From Haliovirga abyssi (GTDB taxonomy: Bacteria; Fusobacteriota; Fusobacteriia; Fusobacteriales; Haliovirgaceae): 64,000 nt of DNA. The number at the start of each line of letters is the position of its first letter. Positions within the stretch are counted from its first letter, which is position 1. This document shows, piece after piece, positions 7,452 through 16,400 of this stretch. A program made the position numbers and the translations under genes. The notes below the pieces were generated by a model. It was not told the DNA's origin. It saw only the letters and a list, made by a program, of their open reading frames with translations, and ran no database searches. Location: the NCBI RefSeq assembly GCF_030295325.1, contig NZ_AP027059.1, positions 434,001 to 498,000 on the forward strand, in the 5' to 3' direction.

Positions 7452-8599
7452 TGATAAATAAAATATCAAATAGATTAAAAGAGATTAAACCTTCTGGAAT
7501 AAGGAAATTTTTTGATTTAGTACAAGCTAAAAAGGATGTAATTTCATTAGGTGTTGGAGAACCTGATTTTACTACTCCATGGGGAATAATAGAATCAGCT
7601 TTTTATAACATGGGAAAAGGTAAAACTCATTATACATCTAATAATGGATTGTTAGAATTAAGACTTGAGATTAAAAATTATTTAAAAAAATATAATTTAG
7701 ATTATGACGAAGATGAAATAATAGTTACAGTAGGTGGAAGCGAAGGAATAGATTTGGCATTGAGAGGATTAATTAATCCAGGAGATGAAATAATAGTACC
7801 TGAGCCAATATATGTTCCATATAAGCCATTGTCAATGTTGAATGAAGCAAAGGCAGTAACTATAGATACTTCAAAAACAAATTTCAGATTAACTGCAAAA
7901 AGTTTAGAGGAAAAAATAACTTCTAAAACTAAAGCATTAATATTATGTTATCCAAATAATCCAACAGGGATTATCTTAGATAAAGAAGAGGTTGAAGAGA
8001 TTGCAAAAGTAATAAAAAAACATAAAATTTGGGTAATTAGTGATGAAATATATTCTGAATTAAATTATGGAAAAGAACATTTTTCTATAGCTTCAATTGA
8101 AGGGATGAAAGATTATGTTATTTATTTAAATGGTTTTTCTAAAGCATTTGCTATGACAGGGTGGAGAATAGGGTTTTTAGCTGCTAAAAAAGAGTTAATA
8201 AATGAATTAATAAAAATACATCAATATGCAATAATGTGTGCTCCTGTTATGTCTCAATATGGAGCCATAGAAGCATTAAAAAATAGTTTTCCAGAAGTGG
8301 AAAAAATGAAAAATTCTTATGATAGAAGAAGAAGATTAATGTTAAATGGTTTTAGAGAGATTGGACTTGATGTAATAGAGCCTGAAGGGGCCTTATATAT
8401 TTTTCCAAGTTTAGAAAAATTAGGGATAAAAGGTGAAGAGTTTGCAATTAGATTGCTTGAAGAAAAAGGAGTAGCTGTTGTGCCGGGGACAGCATTTGGA
8501 GAAGGATTTGAATATAATATAAGATGTTGTTATGCAACGGACATTGAAGATATAAAAGAAGCAATTAAAAGAATAAAAGAATTTGTAGATGAATTATAA
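7451..8599 (+). CDS. Class I/II aminotransferase (aspartate aminotransferase-like)
   Basis: A 382-residue PLP enzyme of the AAT I-gamma type. Visible active-site residues: Y121 region, YPNNPTG (167-173), SDEIY (197-201) with D198 contacting the pyridine nitrogen, Schiff-base lysine K231 in SKAFAMTGWRIGF, and the substrate-carboxylate arginine in YNIRCCYAT near the end. Next to lysC, asd and gltBD, an aspartate aminotransferase (oxaloacetate plus glutamate to aspartate) is the natural role. Substrate specificity within this subgroup cannot be read from sequence; broad aromatic or N-acetyl-LL-diaminopimelate type enzymes are alternatives. Confidence 0.85.
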   Translation: MINKISNRLKEIKPSGIRKFFDLVQAKKDVISLGVGEPDFTTPWGIIESAFYNMGKGKTHYTSNNGLLELRLEIKNYLKKYNLDYDEDEIIVTVGGSEGIDLALRGLINPGDEIIVPEPIYVPYKPLSMLNEAKAVTIDTSKTNFRLTAKSLEEKITSKTKALILCYPNNPTGIILDKEEVEEIAKVIKKHKIWVISDEIYSELNYGKEHFSIASIEGMKDYVIYLNGFSKAFAMTGWRIGFLAAKKELINELIKIHQYAIMCAPVMSQYGAIEALKNSFPEVEKMKNSYDRRRRLMLNGFREIGLDVIEPEGALYIFPSLEKLGIKGEEFAIRLLEEKGVAVVPGTAFGEGFEYNIRCCYATDIEDIKEAIKRIKEFVDEL

Positions 8600-8665
8600 G
8601 GGCAAACAGTTGTTAGCCTTTATAGGGAATATAACTTTAATTTTTAGAAAGGAAGAATAAAACAG

Positions 8666-9904
8666 ATGGGCATAATTGTACAAAAATATGGTGGGACTTC
8701 TGTAGCAAATACAGAAAGAATAAGAGAAGTTGCAAAGAGGGTATTAGAAACTAAAAAAAATGGGAATGATGTTGTAGTAGTATTATCAGCACCAGCAGGA
8801 ACAACAGATAAATTAATAAAAATGGCAGAAGAAATTTCTCCAAATCCTCACGTAAGAGAAATGGATATGCTTTTATCTACAGGAGAGCAAATATCTATTG
8901 CATTATTAGCAATGGCTATTTATGAAATGGGATATAAAGCAATATCTTTTAATGCAACACAAGTTGGGATAAAAACAGATAAAGCCCATACAAAAGCTAA
9001 GATTCAATCTATTAATTCTAAAAAAATATTAGAAGAGTTAAAAGAAGATAAAGTAGTAATTATAGCAGGATTTCAAGGTGTTACAGAAAATATGGATATT
9101 ACTACACTGGGAAGAGGTGGCTCTGATACAACTGGTGTGGCTTTAGGAATAGCTCTAAAAGCTGATGAAGTTGAAATATATACAGATGTTGACGGAGTAT
9201 ATACAGCTGATCCAAGGATAGTGAAAGATGCTAAAAAAATAAATTGTATATCATATGAAGAGATGTTAGAACTTGCTGGCTCAGGAGCAAAAGTTTTACA
9301 TCTAAGGTCAGTTGAGCTTGCAGCTAAATATGGTATGAAAATACATTTGAGATCAAGTTTTTTACCAGAATTAGGAACAATAGTAAAGGAGGAAGGGGAA
9401 AACATGGAAAAGGCAGTAGTTAGAGGGATAGGACATTCTAAAAATGAAGCAAAAATTACAATAGTAGGAGTTCCTGATAAACCTGGAATTGCAGCTAAAA
9501 TATTTGGAAGAATAGCTACTGAAAATGTTAATGTTGATATTATTATACAAAATTTAGGTGGGGATGGAAGAAATGATATTTCGTTTACATTACCTTATAC
9601 GGATTTAAAAAGAGCATTAGAAGTTTCTGAAGAATTAAAAAATGAATTATCTGCTGAAAAAGTTATTTATGATGAAAAAATAGGCAAAATAGCAGTTGTT
9701 GGAGTTGGAATGAAAAGTCATCCAGGTGTGGCAGCTACAATGTTTAAAGCTTTGGCAGAAGCAGAAATTAATATAGATATGATATCTACATCTGAAATAA
9801 AAATAGCCTGTGTAATAAAAGATGAAGATTTGGTAAAGGCAGTAGAAGTTCTTCATAATACATTTAAACTTGATAATGGAGGTATAAAAATTGAAGAGTT
9901 ATAG
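8666..9904 (+). CDS. lysC: Aspartate kinase (with an internal start for a beta subunit)
   Basis: Phosphorylates aspartate, the first committed step of the lysine/threonine/methionine pathway. The kinase domain (1-240) starts with KYGGTSV and has the TLGRGGSDTTGVAL motif; two ACT repeats follow (about 260-410), with the allosteric-site region VPDKPGIAAKIF. The length of 412 is typical of the Bacillus LysC type. Codon 247 is an ATG (9404) directly preceded by aaaggaggaagggg (9385-9397), exactly where Bacillus LysC starts its separate regulatory beta subunit. The downstream asd overlaps by 14 bases. Confidence 0.95.
   Translation: MGIIVQKYGGTSVANTERIREVAKRVLETKKNGNDVVVVLSAPAGTTDKLIKMAEEISPNPHVREMDMLLSTGEQISIALLAMAIYEMGYKAISFNATQVGIKTDKAHTKAKIQSINSKKILEELKEDKVVIIAGFQGVTENMDITTLGRGGSDTTGVALGIALKADEVEIYTDVDGVYTADPRIVKDAKKINCISYEEMLELAGSGAKVLHLRSVELAAKYGMKIHLRSSFLPELGTIVKEEGENMEKAVVRGIGHSKNEAKITIVGVPDKPGIAAKIFGRIATENVNVDIIIQNLGGDGRNDISFTLPYTDLKRALEVSEELKNELSAEKVIYDEKIGKIAVVGVGMKSHPGVAATMFKALAEAEINIDMISTSEIKIACVIKDEDLVKAVEVLHNTFKLDNGGIKIEEL
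9404..9904 (+). CDS. Predicted internal-start beta subunit of aspartate kinase
   Basis: In frame within lysC, ATG 9404 would yield a 166-residue protein containing only the two ACT domains. The Shine-Dalgarno stretch (aaaggagg at 9385-9392, then ggaagggg) is stronger than that of most genes here, although it lies inside a coding frame and encodes Lys-Glu-Glu-Gly-Glu. In Bacillus subtilis aspartokinase II, alpha and beta subunits arise this way and assemble as alpha2beta2. Translation here is inferred, not shown. Confidence 0.6.
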   Translation: MEKAVVRGIGHSKNEAKITIVGVPDKPGIAAKIFGRIATENVNVDIIIQNLGGDGRNDISFTLPYTDLKRALEVSEELKNELSAEKVIYDEKIGKIAVVGVGMKSHPGVAATMFKALAEAEINIDMISTSEIKIACVIKDEDLVKAVEVLHNTFKLDNGGIKIEEL

Positions 9905-10886
9905 AGTTGGAATAGTAGGAGCAACTGGAGCAGTTGGACAAGAGATGTTAAATGTACTTGGAAATAGAAATTTTCCAGTGAAAGAATTAAGATTATTTGC
10001 ATCTGCAAGATCAGCTGGAAAAAAAATAAAATTTAAAGGAAAAGATATAGTTGTTGAAGAATTAACAAAAGAATTTTATAAAGGGTTAGATATAGCACTA
10101 TTTTCTGCTGGTGGTAATATTTCAAAAGAATTTGCACCAATTGCAGCACAAAATGGAGTTGTTGTAATTGATAATAGTAGTGCTTTTAGAATGGATGATA
10201 ATGTGCCATTAGTTGTGCCGGAAGTTAATCCAGAAGATATAAAAAAACATAAAGGGATAATAGCAAATCCAAATTGTTCTACAATTCAGATGTGTGTGGC
10301 ACTTTGGCCAATACATAAAGAGTTTGGAATAAAAAGATTATTGGTTTCTACATATCAAGCAGCTTCAGGAGCAGGAGCAAAAGGGATGCAAGAACTATTA
10401 GATCAGACAAAAGCATTTGTAGAAGGAAAAGAGATTCCTATAGATAAATTTGTACATCAACTATTATTTAATGTAATACCTCATATAGATGAATTTACGG
10501 ATAATGGATTTACAAAAGAAGAATTAAAAATGATAAATGAAACAAGAAAAATATTTCATGATAATGAAATAAAAATTTCTGCTACAACAGTTAGAGTTCC
10601 AGTTTTGAGAGCTCATTCTGAATCTATAAATTTAGAATTAGAAAAAAAATCTACATCAAAAGAAATTAGAGAACTATTAAGAGAATCTGAAGGAGTAAAA
10701 GTAATAGATAATCCTAAAAATAATGAATATCCAATGCCAATTGATGCAGCAGGTACATATGCCACATATGTTGGTAGAATAAGAGATGATGAAGTATTTG
10801 AAAATGGAATATCACTTTGGGTAGTTGCAGATCAAATATTAAAAGGTGCAGCATTAAATGCAGTACAGATAGCAGAACTTCTTTAG
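9891..10886 (+). CDS. asd: Aspartate-semialdehyde dehydrogenase
   Basis: Reduces aspartyl phosphate to aspartate semialdehyde with NADPH. The N-terminal GATGAVGQEML (residues 10-20) is the NADP loop; the nucleophile is C129 in NPNCSTIQM; the catalytic His lies in the RAHSES stretch near residue 243. The 331-residue length is normal. The start is TTG at 9891, supported by ggaggt at 9878-9883 and by the match of MKSYRVGIVGATG to family N-termini; it overlaps lysC by 14 bases, so kinase and dehydrogenase are coupled. Confidence 0.95.
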   Translation: MKSYRVGIVGATGAVGQEMLNVLGNRNFPVKELRLFASARSAGKKIKFKGKDIVVEELTKEFYKGLDIALFSAGGNISKEFAPIAAQNGVVVIDNSSAFRMDDNVPLVVPEVNPEDIKKHKGIIANPNCSTIQMCVALWPIHKEFGIKRLLVSTYQAASGAGAKGMQELLDQTKAFVEGKEIPIDKFVHQLLFNVIPHIDEFTDNGFTKEELKMINETRKIFHDNEIKISATTVRVPVLRAHSESINLELEKKSTSKEIRELLRESEGVKVIDNPKNNEYPMPIDAAGTYATYVGRIRDDEVFENGISLWVVADQILKGAALNAVQIAELL

Positions 10887-10907
10887 AATTGAGATAAAAC
10901 GTCAGGG

Positions 10908-10936
10908 TTGAAAAAAATCCGGTAAAATGGTATAAT
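10908..10936 (+). promoter_or_regulatory. Sigma-70 promoter for pheB-oadA
   Basis: TTGAAA (10908-10913), 17-base spacer, TATAAT (10931-10936) preceded by TGG (extended -10). It lies 22-70 bases after asd and before pheB, so the block is not a single transcript. Confidence 0.8.
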
Positions 10937-10979
10937 AAGTCTATAAAATCATACAATAACTAATGGTAAGGTGAGTACT

Positions 10980-11423
10980 TTGAATAAAAAAAGAGAATTT
11001 TATATTGTGGATAAAAAAATATTGTCAACTTCTATACAAAAAGTTATAGAGGTAAATGAACTTATTCAAAGAGAGAATATTTCTAAATATGAAGCAATAA
11101 AACGTATTGGAATAAGTAGAAGTACATATTATAAATATAAAGATTATATAAAACCATTTTTCGAGGAAAATACAGATTCTGTTTTTAATCTATATCTTTC
11201 TTTAACAGATCATCCAGGGGTACTTTCTATGGTTTTAGATCTTATTGCAAAATATGATACTAATATTTTAACTGTAATACAAAATATACCAATAGATAAT
11301 ATTGCACATGCTACTTTGTCTATTCAAACAAAAAAAGAGAGTATGAAAAATATAGAAAAAATGTTGGAAGGAATAAGAGGAGTTAACGGAGTAAAAGATA
11401 TAAGAATAATTGGGAATAGTTGA
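10980..11423 (+). CDS. pheB: ACT-domain protein PheB
   Basis: A 147-residue protein of the PheB (UPF0735) family. It has an N-terminal helical segment with SRSTYYKYKD, matching the family's SRSAFYKYRD, and a C-terminal ACT domain (about 65-147; LSLTDHPGVLSMVLDLI). PheB commonly neighbours hom, thrC or pheA in Firmicutes and is thought to be a regulatory ACT protein rather than an enzyme. A GTG at 10971 is in frame, but TTG at 10980 leaves ggtgag as a ribosome site and gives the family N-terminus (NKKREFYIV). Confidence 0.85.
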   Translation: MNKKREFYIVDKKILSTSIQKVIEVNELIQRENISKYEAIKRIGISRSTYYKYKDYIKPFFEENTDSVFNLYLSLTDHPGVLSMVLDLIAKYDTNILTVIQNIPIDNIAHATLSIQTKKESMKNIEKMLEGIRGVNGVKDIRIIGNS

Positions 11424-11440
11424 AAAGGTGGTGAAGAACT

Positions 11441-13270
11441 TTGGTTAGATTTACAGATACAACATTAAGAGATGCACATCAGTCACTTTGGGCGACTAGA
11501 TTAAAAACTGATGAAATGCTTCCAATATTAAAAGAATTAGATGAGGCTGGATTTTATTCTTTAGAAGTATGGGGAGGAGCAACATTTGATGTATCTTTAA
11601 GATATTTAAATGAAGACCCTTGGGAAAGACTAAGAAGGATAAAAAGTGAAGTTAAGAATACTCCACTTCAAATGTTAGTTAGAGGGCAAAATCTTGTTGG
11701 ATATAAACATTATTCTGATGATGTAGTAGACAGTTTCATAGGAAAAGCAGTAGATAATGGGATTGATATAATAAGAACATTTGATGCTTTAAATGATTTG
11801 AGGAATTTAGAAAAAGTTATATCTGCAGGAAAAAGAGAAGGAGCACATGTACAGGGTGCTATTGTGTATACAATAAGTCCTATTCATAAAATGGAATATA
11901 ATATAGAATTAGCTAAAAGGTTAGCTGATATGGGAGTTAATTCTTTAGCTATAAAAGATATGGCTGGGTTACTTACTCCTTATGATGCATTTCATTTAGT
12001 AAAAAAATTAAAAGAAGAAACAGGACTTATGATACAACTGCATAGTCATTATACAAGTGGAATGGCTGCAATGACATATTTAAAAGGTATAGAAGCAGGA
12101 GCGGATATTGTAGATACAGCAGTAGCATCTATGGCACTTCATACTTCACAGCCAGCAGCAGAAACAATGGTTGCAGTACTAAAAAATACAAAGTATGACA
12201 CAGGAATGGATATAAAAAAATTATCTATTGTGTCTGAATATTTCGAGACATTAGCAGAAGAAAAAGCATATAATAGACCAAAACAAGGACTTATAGATAT
12301 AAAAGTTTTATCTCATCAAGTACCTGGTGGAATGATATCTAATCTATTATCTCAACTTGATCAACAAGGAGCGGGAGATAGAATAGATGATGTATTGGCG
12401 GAACTGCCAAGAGTTAGAAAAGATTTAGGATATCCACCACTTGTTACACCTACAAGTCAATTTGTAGGAACACAAGCTGTTTTAAATGTATTGCTTGGAG
12501 AAAGATATAAGATAGTTCCAGAAGAAGTAAAAAATTATATAAAAGGATATTATGGAACTGCACCTGGCGAAATAAATCCTTTATTAAAGAAAAAAATAAT
12601 AAAAAATGAAGGAATTATAAATGTTAGACCAGCGGATTTATTAGAACCAGCAATGGAAAAAGCAAAAGAAGAATTGCCAAAAGAGTTAGTTACACAAGAA
12701 GAAGATTATTTAAGTTATGCTATGTTTCCACAAATTACATTAAAATATCTTACTTTGAAACATGATCCTACAGCTGGCGATCTTATAATGGGAGGAGACG
12801 AAGATATGAGAATAAATATAGAGATATTAAAGCAATTAGCTGAATCTTTAGAAGAAAATAGTGTTGGAGAATTAGTACTGGAAACTAAAACTGGAAAAGT
12901 AGTATTAAAAAGAAATACAAAATCACCAGTACAAACTGTAGCTACACAACAACAAGTAATTCAAGAACCAGTTGCAGTAGCAGTAGAAGAAGCAACACCA
13001 GTACAAACTCAAGAATCTATTGATGAGGATAAATATACAAAAGTATTATCACCAATGGTAGGAACTTTTTATGCTTCACCTGCTCCTGATGTAGATCCTT
13101 TTGTAAAAGAGGGAGATATTGTAAAAAAAGGAGATACATTAGCAATTGTGGAAGCTATGAAATTAATGAATGAAGTGAAATCTGAAGTATCAGGAAAAGT
13201 AGTTAAAATATTAGCAGAGAATAGTAAACCAGTAAGACAAGGCGATGTATTAATGTTAATAGAGGAATAG
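11441..13270 (+). CDS. oadA: Biotin-dependent carboxyltransferase (oxaloacetate decarboxylase alpha / pyruvate carboxylase subunit B)
   Basis: The 609-residue protein has a TIM-barrel carboxyltransferase domain (about 1-280; RFTDTTLRDAHQS with metal Asp and His, LHSHYTSG with the second His pair, and a conserved IKDMAG lysine), the PYC/OADA middle domain (about 290-460), a Pro/Gln/Val linker and a C-terminal biotinyl domain with biotin lysine K574 in EAMKLMNE. No beta/gamma membrane subunits and no biotin carboxylase are nearby, so sodium-pump decarboxylase and two-subunit pyruvate carboxylase cannot be told apart. The place between asd/pheB and gltBD favours oxaloacetate supply for aspartate. 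Start is TTG 11441 after ggtggtgaag. Confidence 0.85.
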   Translation: MVRFTDTTLRDAHQSLWATRLKTDEMLPILKELDEAGFYSLEVWGGATFDVSLRYLNEDPWERLRRIKSEVKNTPLQMLVRGQNLVGYKHYSDDVVDSFIGKAVDNGIDIIRTFDALNDLRNLEKVISAGKREGAHVQGAIVYTISPIHKMEYNIELAKRLADMGVNSLAIKDMAGLLTPYDAFHLVKKLKEETGLMIQLHSHYTSGMAAMTYLKGIEAGADIVDTAVASMALHTSQPAAETMVAVLKNTKYDTGMDIKKLSIVSEYFETLAEEKAYNRPKQGLIDIKVLSHQVPGGMISNLLSQLDQQGAGDRIDDVLAELPRVRKDLGYPPLVTPTSQFVGTQAVLNVLLGERYKIVPEEVKNYIKGYYGTAPGEINPLLKKKIIKNEGIINVRPADLLEPAMEKAKEELPKELVTQEEDYLSYAMFPQITLKYLTLKHDPTAGDLIMGGDEDMRINIEILKQLAESLEENSVGELVLETKTGKVVLKRNTKSPVQTVATQQQVIQEPVAVAVEEATPVQTQESIDEDKYTKVLSPMVGTFYASPAPDVDPFVKEGDIVKKGDTLAIVEAMKLMNEVKSEVSGKVVKILAENSKPVRQGDVLMLIEE

Positions 13271-13297
13271 ATTTAAGCTGAAAAAGAATTAATAGAA

Positions 13298-13322
13298 TAG
13301 GGCGTTTATTGAACGCCCTATT
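13298..13322 (+). terminator. Hairpin after oadA, weak terminator
   Basis: TAGGGCGTT (13298-13306) pairs perfectly with 13312-13320 around a 5-base loop. Only TT follows, so termination may be partial; the G+C-rich stem stands out locally. Confidence 0.6.
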
Positions 13323-13417
13323 ATCAACAGATAAATTAATTAATAAATTAGAATTTAGAATATTTTTTTTAGGGGAAATAAGTATCGAGTATTATTAAGG
13401 TTTAGGAGGATGATAAA

Positions 13418-16400
13418 ATGGCTAGAGGAATGGGAATACCAGAACAACAAGGATTATATTCACCACAAATGGAAAAAGATAACTGTGGTGTAGGATTTGT
13501 GGCACATATAAAAGGGAAAAAAAGCCATGAAATAGTAGAAAAAGGTATAGAAGTATTAGTAAAATTAACACATAGGGGAGCTGTTGGAGCTGATCCTGAA
13601 ACTGGTGATGGAGCAGGGCTTTTAATTCAAATGCCAGATAAGTTTTTTAGAAGTGAAATAGAAAATCTTCCAAAAGAGGGAGAATATGGTGTAGGATTTA
13701 TATTTTTACCAGTAAAATATGATGAACAATTAATTGCAGAAGGTATTATAGAGAAAGTAATAGAAGATGAAGGGCAAGAGATTATCTCATGGCGTAATGT
13801 ACCGGTCGAGTCAGATAAGATAGGTGTAACAGCAGCAAGTACAATGCCTGGAATAAAACAGCTATTTATAAAAAAATCAGAAGATGTAGAAAATTTTGAA
13901 TTAAAACTTTATATTATAAGAAAAAAAATAGAAAAAGCTATAATGGAATCTAATATAAAAAATAAAGATTATTTTTATATTCCTTCTATGTCAAGTAGAG
14001 TGATTGTGTATAAGGGACTTTTATTAGCAGGACAAATAAAAGCTTTTTATCCTGAATTAGGGGATGAAAAAGTAACATCTTCTTTGGCATTAGTTCATCA
14101 AAGATATAGTACAAATACATTTCCATCTTGGGATTTGTCGCAACCATTTAGATATTTAGCTCATAATGGAGAGATAAATACAATAAAAGGAAATGCTAAT
14201 TGGATGAGTGCTAGAGAGCCTGAACTTTATAATGAAATTTTAGGAGATAATATAAAAGAATTATACCCTATATGTAATTTAGAACATAGTGATTCTGCTA
14301 ATTTGGATCATGCTTTTGAATTACTTATAGCTTCTGGAAAATCAATTGTAGAAGCAGCTACATTGCTTGTACCTGCAGCTTGGGAAAATGATGTAGAATT
14401 ACCACAAAATGTAAAAGATTATTATGAATATAATTCTGGATTGGTAGAGCCTTGGGATGGACCAGCTGCAATAGCATTTACAGATGGAAAACAAATTGGA
14501 GCTACTCTTGATAGGAATGGTTTAAGACCAGCAAGATATATAGTTACAAAAGATGATTTAGTAATAATGGCTTCAGAAGTTGGAGTTTTGGAAATAGATC
14601 CTAAAAATATAAAACAAAATGGAAGATTAATGCCAGGAAAAATGTTTTTAGTTGATATGGAAGAGGGAAGAATAGTTTCTGATGAAGAATTAAAAGACAG
14701 TATTGCAAAAAATGAATCATATGGAGAATGGCTAAAAAATAATAAAAAAAATATAAGTGAATTAAGCGAAGCAGCAGCAAGACATGAAAATGATTATGAA
14801 ACAATTGTAGCAAGAATGAAAGCTTTTGGATATACAAGAGAAGATTTAAAAGAGATAATAGTTCCTATGGCTAAAAATGGGAAAGAACCAATTGGTTCTA
14901 TGGGAAATGATGCTTCATTAGCTGTTTTATCTGATAAATCTAAATTATTATTTAATTATTTTAAACAACTTTTTGCACAAGTAACTAATCCTCCAATAGA
15001 TCCTATTAGAGAAAAAGTGGTTATGTCATTAACTACAAATATAGGTGTAAAAGGAAATATATTAGAAGAAACAGAAGAAAAAGCAAAGTTAATTACTTTG
15101 GAATCGCCAATATTAACAGATAAAGAATTAGATAAAATCGTTCATTTGAAAGATGAAAATTTTAAAACAAAAGTGATTCCTGCACTTTTTAATATTTCAG
15201 AAGAAGATGGATTAGAAAAAGGGTTAGAATTATTATTTGCTGAAGCTGAAAAAAGTATAGATGAAGGATATAATATTTTAGTTATAAGCGATAGAAAAGT
15301 TGATGACTTTAATGCTCCAATTCCATCACTACTTGCAACAGCAGGATTACATCACTATTTAATTAAAAAAAGAAAAAGAAATGGTGTAGATATAATTGTG
15401 GAAACAGGAGAAGCTAGAGAAGTTATGCATTTTGCATTATTAATAGGATATGGTGCATTAGCAGTAAATCCATATATAGCTTATGAAGCAATAGATTATA
15501 TGATAGATACAAAACTTTATTTGACAGAAAATGCTAAAGCTAAAAAAGAAGCTAAATATATAAAAGCGGTAGATAAAGGATTATTAAAAATAATGTCTAA
15601 AATGGGAATATCAACTATACAAAGTTATAGGGGTGCTCAAATATTTGAAGCATTGGGGCTTTCAACTGAATTAGTAGATAAATATTTTACAGGAACTGTG
15701 TCAAGAATAGAAGGAATTGGATTAGATATAATTGAAAAAGAAACTTTAGAAAGACATAAAAAAGCATTTAATTCACTTAGAAAAAATGAATTTGATATTT
15801 TGGAAAATGATGGAGAATATCATTATAGAAAAAATGGAGAAAAGCATCTATTTGGTCCAGAAGCAGTGGCAAAATTGCAACATTCTACAAGACTAAATAA
15901 CTATGATGAGTATAAAGAATATGCAAAATTAATAAATGACCAAAGTGAAAATTTAGCTACAATTAGAGGTCTTATTAAATTTAAAAAAAGAAATTCTATT
16001 TCAATAGATGAAGTAGAACCAGTTGAAAATATTATGAAAAGATTTGTAACAGGTGCAATGTCTTATGGTTCAATATCAAAAGAAGCACATGAAGCAATGG
16101 CTATAGCAATGAATGCAATTGGTGGAAAATCAAATTCTGGAGAAGGTGGAGAAGATCCAGAAAGATTTTTAGACAATAGAAGAAGCTCTATAAAACAGAT
16201 AGCTTCTGGTAGATTTGGAGTTACAACTCATTATTTGGTGAATGCAGATGAACTTCAAATAAAAATGGCACAAGGTGCAAAACCTGGAGAAGGTGGACAT
16301 CTTCCTGGTCATAAAGTAAGTGAAGAGATAGCAAAAGTAAGACATACATCACCTGGAATAGACCTTATTTCGCCACCGCCTCATCATGATATTTATTCAA

